Positions 32,694 to 41,559 are shown, numbered from the stretch's first letter. The stretch is 64,000 nt of DNA from Desulfocurvus vexinensis DSM 17965 (GCF_000519125.1 NZ_JAEX01000001.1:310001-374000), one strand, 5' to 3'. The notes: generated from the letters alone by a model not told the origin. Translations and numbers: made by a program.

Positions 32694-33878
32694 TCAGGTG
32701 AGGGACAGCAGCGCCCGGGCCAGGAGTTCCGGGTCCAGAAGCGGCGCGCTGTCCGGGGTGACCAGGGGGCAGTCGATGATTTCGGCCCCCTTGGCCTGGA
32801 TGGCCCGCTTGTCCAGCGGGCCGGGGTACTTGCCGTTTTTCTGGTCCACGAGCACGAAGTTCACGGGCAGCCCGGCGCCGGGGGCGTCGCGGGTCAGGGT
32901 CGTCAGCAGCACGCGCAGCTGGTCGGCCACCGTGAGGCCCGGGGCCTCGGGGTCGTGGCCCAGGTTGGGGATGAAGACCTTGGGGCAGGGGTTGGCTGCC
33001 ACGGCGGCGCCCACGCCCTGGGGCAGCAGCGTGGCCACCAGGCTGGTCCAGAAGCTGCCCACGGGAAAGCAGATCAGCTCCGCCGAGGCGATGAGCTGGC
33101 GGACCTTGTCGCGGATGGGCACGCGCACGGCCTCGGTGTCCGCCGCGCTGCGCACCAGGCGCAGGGTGCGCACGGGCGAGGCCAGCGGCGCGGTCTGCTT
33201 GCCGGTGATCAGGTGCTGGCCGAGCACGGTGGTGCCGTCGTCCAGCTCGGCGCACAGGTGCAGGCTGCGGTTGACCACCGGGCGCACCGTGCCGCGTACC
33301 TCGGCCAGCTTGGAGAAGATGTAGATCACCGGGTCCAGGTGCCTGCGGTGCTCCAGGTAGCCCGCCGTGAGCACCAGGTTGCCGATGCTGGCCCCGGTCA
33401 GGTCGAAGGCCGGGGGCATCCATTCGGTGAACACCCGCAGGTGGTGGCGCACGATCTTGCGCATGGGGTCGGGGATGGCCGAGACCAGGGGGTGCCTGCC
33501 CCGGGCCATGGTCTGCATGGCCTCGCGCAGTTCCCGGGCCGGGGCGTCCTTGGCGAAGCGGTGGGCGAACAGGGCCACCACCTCGGGGTTGCCGCGCAGG
33601 CTCTGGTCCGACAGGGCCATAAGCCGGTTGCGGATGTCGCCGATGGCGGGCATGCCGAAGGCCTGGCGCAGGGTGGCCGAGCTGCCGCCCGAGTCGAAGG
33701 GCGTGATGAGGTGGATGGAGTTGTGCGTGTAGCGGATGATCCGCTGCGAGAGCCCGCGCAGGGCCGAGCCGCCGCTGAAGAAGAGCACGCGCGGCCCCAG
33801 CTCGGGGCTGCGTTCGTGGCGGCGCAGGCGCAGCGGGTCGGGCACGCGCGCCTCCCTGGTGATGCGGACCTGGACCAT
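32694..33878 (-). CDS. GAK system CofD-related protein
   Basis: 394 residues. The CofD/YvcK fold is indicated by VLFFSGGSALRGLSQ near residues 32-45, THNSIHLITPFDSGGSSATLR at about 51-70, and VLTAGYLEHRR, plus AELICFPVGSFWTSL later. CofD enzymes transfer lactyl-phosphoryl groups in F420 synthesis; here the protein sits with GAK partners, not F420 genes, so its substrate is probably different. It follows the HprK-related kinase gene by 12 bases in the same operon. Confidence 0.9.
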   Translation of the reverse strand: MVQVRITREARVPDPLRLRRHERSPELGPRVLFFSGGSALRGLSQRIIRYTHNSIHLITPFDSGGSSATLRQAFGMPAIGDIRNRLMALSDQSLRGNPEVVALFAHRFAKDAPARELREAMQTMARGRHPLVSAIPDPMRKIVRHHLRVFTEWMPPAFDLTGASIGNLVLTAGYLEHRRHLDPVIYIFSKLAEVRGTVRPVVNRSLHLCAELDDGTTVLGQHLITGKQTAPLASPVRTLRLVRSAADTEAVRVPIRDKVRQLIASAELICFPVGSFWTSLVATLLPQGVGAAVAANPCPKVFIPNLGHDPEAPGLTVADQLRVLLTTLTRDAPGAGLPVNFVLVDQKNGKYPGPLDKRAIQAKGAEIIDCPLVTPDSAPLLDPELLARALLSLT

Positions 33879-33890
33879 GGTTCCTCCGCC

Positions 33891-35036
33891 TCAGGCCCCC
33901 CGGCCCGCGCCGGGGGTCTGGCCGGTGTGCAGGAAGTTCCAGCATACCGTGGCCCCGGCCTCGAAGTCCACCCCGCCCGCCAGTTCGATGACCGCGCAGC
34001 GCGACAGGGCGCGCACGTAGGCGGCCAGGGGCGGGTCCTGGGGCCGGGCGGGGTCGGCGGGGCGGTAGAACAGGCCCGTGGCCTTCATGAACGCGGGCAA
34101 AAGGTCGGTGCGCAGGGCGGGGGCCACCCGGTGGGCGCGCAGCGGCCCGCCGCCGCGCCGCCAGTTGAGCAGCACCAGGGCGTCCATGGGCGCCTGGAGC
34201 CGGAAGCGCCCGGCTCCGAAGCACTGGCCGATGAGCGCGTCGTACTTGTGCTCCAGGCTCCACAGCTCGGCCTCGGGCAGGGCCAGGAAGCGCGCGCGGT
34301 CCTCGGGGGCGACGATGCCCGCGAGGTCCGCATTGGCCAGGGCCGTGCCGGGGTTGATGCGCGGGTGCTTGGCCACGCCGAACATGGTCAGGCCGCCGTC
34401 GGCGCCCTCCTGGGCCAGCACGCGGTCGTTGGACACGAAATCCGTGCCGCGCGACATGAGGTGCAGGGCCAGGGTGGACTTGCCCATGCCCGAGAACCCG
34501 GCCAGGGCCAGGCCGCGCCCGCCCAGGGCCACCCCGGCGGCGTGGCCCAGCAGGCAGCCCTGGTCGAGCTTGCGCTCGATGAAGCGGTTGTTGATGAAGT
34601 TGACCACCTGGTTGGGGTTGGCCAGGCAGGGGCCCAGGGCCACGTTGGTTCCGCCGCCGAAGGCGAAGACCATGCCCGTGAGCCGCTTGCGCACCACGCG
34701 TCCGTCGGGCAGGTCGGCCCACTGCTCCTTGATCTTCTCCTTGCCGGGGTCGGGGGCCTTGTCGGTCAGGGCCAGGCCCAGCTCCGGCGCGGGGGCCTCG
34801 TGGGCGGTGACCAGGATGTCCGCCGCCCCGGGGGCCGGGGGCGGGCACAGGAATTCGTCGAAATATCCGGCCAGGGCGCTTTGCAGCTCCAGCTGGCTGG
34901 TGCGCACCTCCACCACGCAGTCGCCCAGGGCCAGGAACAGGGCGTGCTCGGCAGGCAGGGCCGCGCGCACGGATTCGGCCAACTGGCCGACGCAAGCGGG
35001 GGCGCCGAAAGAATCCGGGGGCATGGGCACACTCAT
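33891..35036 (-). CDS. GAK system HprK-related kinase B
   Basis: 381 residues. Walker A GFSGMGKST at residues 180-188 within ALAGFSGMGKSTLALHL, followed by FVSNDRVLAQ, the arrangement of HPr kinase/phosphorylase-like P-loop kinases. An N-terminal domain of about 120 residues precedes it, with KRLTGMVFAFGGGTNVALGPCLANPNQVVNFINN between. No PTS HPr gene is nearby, so the target is likely a GAK protein. The start overlaps the ATP-grasp stop (ATGA), so the two are translationally coupled. Confidence 0.92.
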   Translation of the reverse strand: MSVPMPPDSFGAPACVGQLAESVRAALPAEHALFLALGDCVVEVRTSQLELQSALAGYFDEFLCPPPAPGAADILVTAHEAPAPELGLALTDKAPDPGKEKIKEQWADLPDGRVVRKRLTGMVFAFGGGTNVALGPCLANPNQVVNFINNRFIERKLDQGCLLGHAAGVALGGRGLALAGFSGMGKSTLALHLMSRGTDFVSNDRVLAQEGADGGLTMFGVAKHPRINPGTALANADLAGIVAPEDRARFLALPEAELWSLEHKYDALIGQCFGAGRFRLQAPMDALVLLNWRRGGGPLRAHRVAPALRTDLLPAFMKATGLFYRPADPARPQDPPLAAYVRALSRCAVIELAGGVDFEAGATVCWNFLHTGQTPGAGRGA

Positions 35037-35911
35037 GACGCGATCCTTTCCAGGGCGTAGCGGGCGTAGAGCCGGGCGGCATCCAGGCCGCTGGTTTCCT
35101 GGATGCCCCGGAACCCGCCGAAGGCCGAAACCTCGAACACGCAGGGCCCCTGGGCGGTGATGGCCACGTCCACGCAGGTGAAGTCCAGCCCGAAGGGCGC
35201 CTGGGCCCGCCGGGCCAGCTCGATGATCTCCGCCCCGGGCTCGAAGGGCGCGTATTTGCCGCCCGATTCGGTGGTGGTGTTCCAGGCGCCGTTGGTCTTG
35301 CAGCGGGCGTAGGTGGTCAGGTACTCGCCGCCCAGAAAGACCACGCCCAGGTCGCGGTCGTCCAGCTCCACGGTCTTCTGGATGTACATGATGGGGTTCT
35401 CGGCGGCGTAGGCGGCCACGGCGGCCCGGGCCTGCGGGCCCCGGGAAACCACGGTCATGCCCCGGGCCTTGGAGGTGTACAGCGGCTTGAACACGGCTTG
35501 GCCGTACATCTCAAGCGCTTCCAGGGCCTGGTCCACGTCCTCGGTGATGGTCGTGGGCGGCATGGGGATGCCCTGGAGCTGGAGGGTCACGGTGCACGAG
35601 AGCCGGTCGAGCACGCGCATGATGGCCATGGGGTCCGAGAACACGGGCAGCCCGCGTGCGGCCAGGAAGCGCAGCACCTCCAGGCGGTCCAGCAGGTCCG
35701 GCGAGTAGCGCGCGCCGATCTTTTTGACGAGGAGCCCGTCCAGGGTGGCCAGGTCCGTGCCGTCGAACCAGGCCGAGCCGCCGGGCAGGTCCAGGCGGAC
35801 GCGGGACATGTCCACCAGCAGGCGCGGCCCGCCGGTGACTTCGGCCACCGTGTCGGCCAGCAGTTCCGAGGACCAGCCGCCGGTGGTCCCGATGACGCCG
35901 ATGCGTTTCAT
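35033..35911 (-). CDS. GAK system ATP-grasp enzyme (RimK-like)
   Basis: 292 residues. RimK-like ATP-grasp domain: MRVLDRLSCTVTLQLQGIPMPPT for the entry, YGQAVFKPLYTSKARGM for the ATP-binding Lys, IQKTVELDDRDLGVVFLG and CVFEVSAFGGFRGI for the Mg-binding segment. Relatives add glutamate or other amino acids to protein or peptide ends. In this operon the acceptor could be an amphi-Trp or XXXCH protein; that is inference. It lies 19 bases after the PhoU/APH fusion gene. Confidence 0.92.
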   Translation of the reverse strand: MKRIGVIGTTGGWSSELLADTVAEVTGGPRLLVDMSRVRLDLPGGSAWFDGTDLATLDGLLVKKIGARYSPDLLDRLEVLRFLAARGLPVFSDPMAIMRVLDRLSCTVTLQLQGIPMPPTTITEDVDQALEALEMYGQAVFKPLYTSKARGMTVVSRGPQARAAVAAYAAENPIMYIQKTVELDDRDLGVVFLGGEYLTTYARCKTNGAWNTTTESGGKYAPFEPGAEIIELARRAQAPFGLDFTCVDVAITAQGPCVFEVSAFGGFRGIQETSGLDAARLYARYALERIAS

Positions 35912-35930
35912 GATGCTCTCCGTTGCGGGC

Positions 35931-37577
35931 TTAGTAGTACAGGACGCCTTCGGGCAGGCGGAAGGTTTCCCAGGGCGCGCCCTGGTGGGCCAGGGTTTTT
36001 TCCATGAGGAAGTGCGCGCGCAGGTACATCTCCTTGGAAAACTTGGGGTGCAGCTCGAAGCGTGTGGAGGTGTACAGCGAGCGCGCCAGGCCCAGGGCCA
36101 GGCGCGCGTGGAAGGTCGCGTCGCCGATCTCTTCGGCGAAGCCGCAGGCGAAGTCCAGGAACTGGGCGATGACCCAGTTGATGCGGTCGCGCTCCTGGCG
36201 GCCCAGCAGCGGCACGCGGAAGTTGGAGATGAGGAACACGGCCACGTCCTGCACGTAGTCGCCCTCGGTGGAGCGGTACAGGTCGATGAAATGGACCTGC
36301 TGGCGCTCGTGGTCGTAGACCACGTTGTTGGTGTTGAAGTCGCCGTGGATGAGCATGGACGCGGGCGCGGGCAGCTCCGCCTCCAGGACCTTGCAGCGGG
36401 CGATGAGTTCGGCGGTGGGGGCGACGCGCGCCAGGCCCAGGCTGCGTTCGGCGCGCTCGAAGTCGGGGTGGACCTGGAGCACGGAGCCCAGGCGCTCTTC
36501 GAGCTGGGCCATGAAGCGCGTGGGGCCGGGCCGGGGGGTCAGGGTCTGGGCCCAGATTTCGTGCAGGGTGGCCGTGAGCACGAACAGGGCGTTGGTGGCC
36601 AGCTCCCGGTTGGGCGAGAGGATGACCTCGTCCAGGGTGCAGCCGGGCAGGAACTCCACCAGCAGTGAGCCGTGGTCGCCGTCCTCGTGGAAGCTGAAGA
36701 TGCGCGGGCCGATGCCCGGGAAGACCCTGGCCCAGCGCTCGATGTTTTCCTTCTCGCGGCGGATCTTCTTGATGTTGCCTTCCTTGTAGAGGCTGCCGGA
36801 GGCCACGTCCTCGCTGCCGGGCGGGCGCGAGCCTACGCGCCCGATGCGGCAGCCCGAGCGCGAGCCCCAGATGGACTTGAAGTCGATGTCGTCCACCGAG
36901 CCGGTGAAGCCGCCCTTGTCCAGGGTCTGGCGCAGGGCCTCGAACTGCTCGATCTTGATGCGCTCGCCCAGGATGGAGAAGATCAGCGCCTCGCCGATGT
37001 TGAGCAGCGAGTCGCCCACGCGCTCCAGGTAGCGGAAGATGAACAGCGCGGTGATCAGGTTGCGCGGCTCGCCCCCGCGCGACAGCTCGGCCATGATGCG
37101 GTCGAAGTTCTGCTTGTAGAGCGCGTCGAGCTCATGCTCGGTCTTGCAGATTTCCAGGGCCCCGCCCAGGTCCGCCGCGCGGCGGGTGGGCGCGATGCGC
37201 GCCAGGCCGTCGGCGATGATGGCGAACATGGCCTGGTAGTCGTAGCGGTGCAGGAACTTCGGGTCCGTGAAGTGCTCCACCTGGCGGGTGATGTTCACGC
37301 AGAAATCGGCGATGCGCTCCAGGTTGACGCACATGATCTGCACCGAGCGGATGGTGTCCACCATGCGCCCGGAGAGGTCCGCCTCGCCGTGGATCTTGGA
37401 GAAGCACTTGTTCTCGATGACGTTCTTCAGGTTGTCCACGTAGTCGTCGCGCGAGATGATGCGCTCAAGGAGCGCGCGCGAGGGCTCGGCCAGGAACGAC
37501 AGCGTGGCCTGCACGAGGTTGACGGCCTCGATGGTCAAAAAGCGGAAGTTTTCTTCCAGGCTTTCGAGTGTCGGCAT
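35931..37577 (-). CDS. PhoU-like/aminoglycoside phosphotransferase-like fusion in the GAK locus
   Basis: 548 residues from the ATG at 37577. Residues about 1-225 are PhoU-like helical bundles (DDYVDNLKNVIENKCFSKI, FIFRYLERVGDSLLNIGE), and about 265-540 are an APH/choline-kinase-like domain with the catalytic loop IHGDFNTNNVVYD (near residue 410) and the metal-binding FIDLYRSTEGDYVQD. PhoU proteins bind metal clusters and control phosphate uptake; APH-type kinases phosphorylate small molecules. The frame stays open for another 506 codons upstream, but those codons belong to other genes. Its role in the GAK system is unknown. Confidence 0.88.
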   Translation of the reverse strand: MPTLESLEENFRFLTIEAVNLVQATLSFLAEPSRALLERIISRDDYVDNLKNVIENKCFSKIHGEADLSGRMVDTIRSVQIMCVNLERIADFCVNITRQVEHFTDPKFLHRYDYQAMFAIIADGLARIAPTRRAADLGGALEICKTEHELDALYKQNFDRIMAELSRGGEPRNLITALFIFRYLERVGDSLLNIGEALIFSILGERIKIEQFEALRQTLDKGGFTGSVDDIDFKSIWGSRSGCRIGRVGSRPPGSEDVASGSLYKEGNIKKIRREKENIERWARVFPGIGPRIFSFHEDGDHGSLLVEFLPGCTLDEVILSPNRELATNALFVLTATLHEIWAQTLTPRPGPTRFMAQLEERLGSVLQVHPDFERAERSLGLARVAPTAELIARCKVLEAELPAPASMLIHGDFNTNNVVYDHERQQVHFIDLYRSTEGDYVQDVAVFLISNFRVPLLGRQERDRINWVIAQFLDFACGFAEEIGDATFHARLALGLARSLYTSTRFELHPKFSKEMYLRAHFLMEKTLAHQGAPWETFRLPEGVLYY

Positions 37578-37579
37578 GG

Positions 37580-37853
37580 TCAGGAGCGGATGTCCATGCT
37601 GTCGTCGGAGCGGATGGCGGCCTTGGGCTCGTCCTTCCAGGCCAGCTTGAGCACCAGCTTGCTGGTGGGCGCCTTGCGCTTGGCCTTGAGGGTGAACTTG
37701 AGCAGGTCCGGCGGGGTCAGGGTCAGCTCGTCGCCGTTGGTGGACAGCACGATGCGTCCCTTCTCGATGCCCTCGACGAGCGATTGCAGGTAGTCGCGGA
37801 TGGACTTGGGGTCCTGGATGGACTCGAAGAAAAACTTTATCTTCCTGGGCCAT
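37580..37853 (-). pseudogene. GAK system amphi-Trp protein (second copy) with an apparent frameshift near its start
   Basis: Reading from about 37843 down to the stop at 37582-37580 gives KIKFFFESIQDPKSIRDYL, then SLVEGIEKGRIVLSTNGDEL and LKAKRKAPTSKLVLKLAWKD, a clear amphi-Trp domain of about 90 residues. The only nearby start (ATG at 37853, with AAGGAG before it) is one base out of frame: it reads MAQEDKVF. No ATG, GTG or TTG exists in the proper frame back to the preceding stop at about 37895. Removing one base in CCAGGAAG would give MAQKIKFFF. The cause may be a sequencing error, a real lesion or unusual initiation, so the type pseudogene is provisional. Confidence 0.75.
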
Positions 37854-37894
37854 GGGGGTGCTCCTTGGGTGCGTTCGGGTGCGGGGTGCGGGGG

Positions 37895-39070
37895 TCAGCC
37901 GTCCAGGCGGGCGCGGTATTCGGCCATGACCCGGGCGCGGTCCATGCCGGCCATGATGAGCTGCTTGCGCACGAGCATGTCGTCCCAGGGCTGGACGCCG
38001 ACCTCGCGGGCGGCCTTCTCCGGGCTCTGGAAGGCCGGGTCCTTGACCTTCTCGCCCAGGTGCGTGTCGTCGCCCATGAAGACCATCAGCGGGCGGCCCG
38101 AGCGCGGGCGGCAGCGGTTCTTCTCGTGCAGCACGGAGACGAGGAAGGCCGTGTAGCGGCTGGACTGCGGGTTCCAGACCTCCCAGCCGTCCACGTCGTA
38201 CTCGGCCAGCAGCACGGGCCAGAACTGCTCGGGGTGGGGGATGACGATGCCCGCCCCCAGCGCCCGGGCCTCCTCGATGACCTCGCTGGCGCGGTAGAAG
38301 TAGTCCAGGGAGAACTCGGCCTTGACGATGGCCTTGACCGCCCGCAGGTAGGTCTGCACGCGGTCGATGAACGGGTCGGAGTGCTCGGCGCGCAGGGTGT
38401 CGAACCAGTGGGCCAGCAGTTTGTTCTTCACCGAGTCGCGCGGCACGGCGTCCCACTGCGCGGTGAGCAGGGCGTCGATGCGCGCCACGTTGCGGCGTAC
38501 GTATTCCACCGTGGTCTCGTCGGCGCCGGTCAGGGCGGCGGCGCGGGCGATGGTCTCCTGGCGGGGTTCGAGGATGGCGGCCATGAACTCGAAAAGCTGC
38601 GAGGAGCGGTACTTGTGCGTGTGGCGCAGCATGTGCCGCAGGGTGTGCGCGTTTTCCAGGCGCTCCTTGCGCAAGTGCAAGAGCAGCTGGATTTTCTGGT
38701 TGAAGCCCGAGGAGTAGCAGTCCACCTCCACCCCGGCGTAGTCGCCGAAGGTGGTCAGTTCGTTGTGCTGGGTGGGGATGATCAGGCGCTCCTCGGCGTT
38801 GGGGAACAGCGCGTCCAGGCGCTGGCCGATGAGCTCCATGGGCACGAACTCGGGGTGCCAGTGCAGGGCCAGCACGCGGCGCTGCTTGGGGTACGTCTGG
38901 CCGGGGGTGGTGGCACGCAGGACCTGCTCGGGCGAGAGGTCCACGCTGACGATGCGCGCGAAGCGCTCGGCGTCGGCCTGGGTGGGCTCGCGGGGCACGG
39001 CGTCGAGGTCGGGCGCCGTCCACGGGGCGCGCGCCCCGGGGCGCAGGGCGGTGAGGGGGGTGGCGGGCAT
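37895..39070 (-). CDS. PHP-like predicted metal-dependent protein in the GAK locus
   Basis: 391 residues. Motifs suggest the PHP phosphoesterase fold: ALHWHPEF with His70 and His72, IPTQHNELTTFGDYAGVEVDCY, VIPHPEQFWPVLL with a further His at about 285, EVWNPQ, and near the end MGDDTHLGEK, a possible final Asp-x-His site. The middle is helical with many Arg and Leu. It lies between the XXXCH gene (3 bases away) and the amphi-Trp gene, so it belongs to the same operon. The family is inferred from motif order and has not been verified. Confidence 0.75.
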   Translation of the reverse strand: MPATPLTALRPGARAPWTAPDLDAVPREPTQADAERFARIVSVDLSPEQVLRATTPGQTYPKQRRVLALHWHPEFVPMELIGQRLDALFPNAEERLIIPTQHNELTTFGDYAGVEVDCYSSGFNQKIQLLLHLRKERLENAHTLRHMLRHTHKYRSSQLFEFMAAILEPRQETIARAAALTGADETTVEYVRRNVARIDALLTAQWDAVPRDSVKNKLLAHWFDTLRAEHSDPFIDRVQTYLRAVKAIVKAEFSLDYFYRASEVIEEARALGAGIVIPHPEQFWPVLLAEYDVDGWEVWNPQSSRYTAFLVSVLHEKNRCRPRSGRPLMVFMGDDTHLGEKVKDPAFQSPEKAAREVGVQPWDDMLVRKQLIMAGMDRARVMAEYRARLDG

Positions 39071-39073
39071 GGG

Positions 39074-39700
39074 CTATTTGTACCTGTCGTGGCACTCGTT
39101 CTTGCGCGCTTCCAGGGCCTCGGCGGCGCCAGCCATGGCCGCCAGGTCGCCCGCCTCCCAGGCCCGGGCCAGCTCGCGGCAGGCGCGGGAGTAGTCGAGG
39201 TAGAACTCGTCGCCGTGGCCGGGGTAGCAGACCATGACGTCGGAGTCGGCCAGGAAGGAGGCCACGGCTTCGGCGGCGGGCGCGCGCCCGGCCTCCAGGC
39301 TGGAGCGGATGGCCTTGAAGGATTGCTTCATGCGCTTTTTCAGGCGCGAGTACTTCTCGGGCTCATTGGCGGCGGTCACGCATCCGGCCTCGGGATCGCA
39401 GGGGCAGCCCGGGCGCATGGGCTCGACCTTCAGCTTGGCCTGCACTTCGCCGAACTCGCGCTTGACCGTGAACTTGATCTTGCACACATCCGCCGCCGTG
39501 AGCAGGGCGGGGGCGGCGGGGGCTTGGCCCTGGGCGCCGCCCTGCGTTTGTGCGGGCTCCTGGGCGGGCTCCTGGGCGGGCTGCTGCGCGGGGTCCGGGG
39601 CGGGCGCCGGGGCGGCCATGAGCGTAAGCAGGGCCTGGAGCGCCGGGCCCAGCTCCGCGTCGGAAAGGACGCGCTCGAACTTGACGGACTTGCTGCTCAT
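39074..39700 (-). CDS. GAK system XXXCH protein
   Basis: 208 residues from the ATG at 39700 (GGAGAAAG upstream). The central domain (about 75-205) ends with ARKNECHDRYK, the XXXCH-type Cys-His ending. It also contains a Cys group PGCPCDPEAGC near residue 100 and EKYSRLKKRMKQSFKAIRSSL. A Pro/Gln/Ala-rich stretch at about 31-65 (DPAQQPAQEPAQEPAQ) separates a short head from the domain. It is the first gene of the locus and so sets the probable operon start. The role is unknown. Confidence 0.85.
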   Translation of the reverse strand: MSSKSVKFERVLSDAELGPALQALLTLMAAPAPAPDPAQQPAQEPAQEPAQTQGGAQGQAPAAPALLTAADVCKIKFTVKREFGEVQAKLKVEPMRPGCPCDPEAGCVTAANEPEKYSRLKKRMKQSFKAIRSSLEAGRAPAAEAVASFLADSDVMVCYPGHGDEFYLDYSRACRELARAWEAGDLAAMAGAAEALEARKNECHDRYK

Positions 39701-40005
39701 TGCGGTCTTTCTCCTTCGGGGCGGACCCGAACGGTTGCGGCCGGGAAAGGCGCCCCGGGCCGGGGCCGGAGCGGGACGGGCGTGGCGCCCGCCATCGGCT
39801 CGCGATATTCGCTGCTGTGTACTTGACGTGTGTGACGACCGCGTTGCGGATGCGGGAAGAATATGCGCCGCGCGCGTCACGCAATCGTCACCTTGGACCC
39901 TTCCGGCCCCGGGGCGGCGCCCGGAGCCCCGACGGCGGGGCTTTGCCGCCCGCCGTGGCCGGGTTGCGGGTTTTCTTTGGCGGCGGCCTGGGGTAGAACC
40001 CCGCC

Positions 40006-41310
40006 ATGAACGACGCACGCGCCGCGCGGCGCCGGGTCCACGCCTGGTGCCTGTACGACTGGGCCAACTCGGCCTATGTGACCACCGTGGCCGTGGCGGT
40101 GCTGCCCGCGTATTTCGCTGCGGTGGTGGTGCCCGAGGCCGGGGTGGCCGTGGGCGGGGCGCGGCTGTCCGCCGCCAGCCTGTGGGGCTATCTGGTCAGC
40201 GCCACAGCCCTGGTGGTTTTCGTTCTGGCGCCGCCCCTGGGCGCCGTGGCCGACCACCTGGGGGCGCGCAGGCGGTTTCTGGCCGTGTTTTGCACCCTGG
40301 GCGGCCTGGCGGCCACGGGGCTCGTGGTCATCGGCCCGGGCGCGGTCTGGCTGGCCATGGGCCTGTTTTTCCTGGCCCAGGTGGGCTTTGTGGGCGGCAA
40401 CGTGTTCTACGACGCGCTGCTGGGCCATGTGGCCCCGCCCGGGCGGCTGGACGCCGTGTCCGGCCGGGGGTTCGCCTACGGCTATGTGGGCGGCGGGCTC
40501 CAGTTCGCCCTGGCCCTGGGGCTCATCGCCGGGCACGGGACCCTGGGGCTGGACGCCGATCTGGCGGCGCGGCTGGCCATGGCTTCGGCGGGGCTGTGGT
40601 GGCTGGGTTTCGGGCTGTGGGCCGTGCGCGGCATGGACGAGCCGCCGGGCACGGCGGCAGGGGCCGAGCCCCTGGGGGCCTCGCTGCGCCGGGGCGTGGC
40701 GCGGATGCGCGGGCTGTGGGCCCGGGCCCGGGCCGTGCCGGGGCTGGTGCCGTTCATGCTGGCCTTTTTGTTCTACAACGACGGCGTGCAGACGACCATC
40801 AGCATGGCCACCATCTACGGCAAGACCGAGCTGGGCCTGTCCACCACCGTGCTCATGCTGACCCTGCTCATGATCCAGTTCGTGTCGGTGTTCGGGGCGC
40901 TGGCCTTCAGCCGGCTGGCCGGGGCCGTGGGCACGCGCGCGGCGCTGATGCTCTCGGTGGCCCTGTGGGCCGGGGTGGCGGTGTATGCGTGGCGGATGCA
41001 GTCGGCCACGGAGTATTTCATCCTCGGCGGCGTGGTCGGGCTGGTCATGGGCGGCTCCCAGGCCCTGTCGCGCTCGCTCTACGCCCGGCTCATCCCGGCG
41101 GACCGCCCGGCGGAGTTCTTCGGCTATTTTTCGGTGGTCAACCGCCTTTCGGCCATCGCCGGGCCCGCCGTGTTCGCCGCCGTGGCCCAGCATACGGGCT
41201 CGGCGCGCGGGGGCATCCTGGTACTCACGGCGTTTTTCGTCCTGGGCCTGGCGCTGCTTGCGCGCGTGCCCGCCGGGCGCGAGGACGCGCCCAAGCCCCA
41301 AGGAGCGTGA
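40006..41310 (+). CDS. MFS transporter, UMF1/Atg22-like
   Basis: 434 residues with about twelve membrane segments. The hallmark CLYDWANSAYVTT near the start is typical of the UMF1 family. Further conserved parts are APPLGAVADHLGARRRFL, GFVGGNVFYDALLGHVAPP and SVVNRLSAIAGPAVFAAV. UMF1 members are predicted amino-acid or small-molecule exporters related to vacuolar Atg22; substrate is unknown. It starts just after the divergent GAK promoter region and is followed by a small gene 4 bases after its stop. Confidence 0.93.
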   Translation: MNDARAARRRVHAWCLYDWANSAYVTTVAVAVLPAYFAAVVVPEAGVAVGGARLSAASLWGYLVSATALVVFVLAPPLGAVADHLGARRRFLAVFCTLGGLAATGLVVIGPGAVWLAMGLFFLAQVGFVGGNVFYDALLGHVAPPGRLDAVSGRGFAYGYVGGGLQFALALGLIAGHGTLGLDADLAARLAMASAGLWWLGFGLWAVRGMDEPPGTAAGAEPLGASLRRGVARMRGLWARARAVPGLVPFMLAFLFYNDGVQTTISMATIYGKTELGLSTTVLMLTLLMIQFVSVFGALAFSRLAGAVGTRAALMLSVALWAGVAVYAWRMQSATEYFILGGVVGLVMGGSQALSRSLYARLIPADRPAEFFGYFSVVNRLSAIAGPAVFAAVAQHTGSARGGILVLTAFFVLGLALLARVPAGREDAPKPQGA

Positions 41311-41313
41311 CCC

Positions 41314-41559
41314 ATGTCCATGCGCCACAAGCTCATCCTGTGGGCCGTGCGCCGCGAGCTGCGCGAACACGGCGACGAGATCCGCGCCGAGCTGGAACGC
41401 CTGCGCGCCATCCGCAGCCTGCCCGAGCTGCGGGCCTGGGCCGCCGAAAAGGGCGGGGCCCTGGCCGGGCTGGTGCGCCGCCACGGGCCCCGGGCCCTGG
41501 AGCTGCTGCGCGCCGAGCTGGCCCGCCGCGCCCCGCGCGGCAACGGGAAGGACGCGTGA
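41314..41559 (+). CDS. Small basic helical protein, 81 residues, unrecognised
   Basis: The ribosome site AAGGAG lies in the last codons of the transporter gene, and the ATG is 3 bases after its stop. The product is highly charged and helical (KLILWAVRRELREHGDEIRAE, then RRHGPRALELLRAELARRA). No signal peptide or membrane segment. Tight coupling to the transporter suggests a related role, but no family is recognised. Confidence 0.6.
   Translation: MSMRHKLILWAVRRELREHGDEIRAELERLRAIRSLPELRAWAAEKGGALAGLVRRHGPRALELLRAELARRAPRGNGKDA

Noticed and set aside
35931-39095. A 1054-residue single protein spanning three GAK genes
   Set aside because: The upstream 506 codons are out of frame with the PHP-like and amphi-Trp proteins that have real motifs there. 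Only the PhoU/APH part (35931-37577) is genuine.
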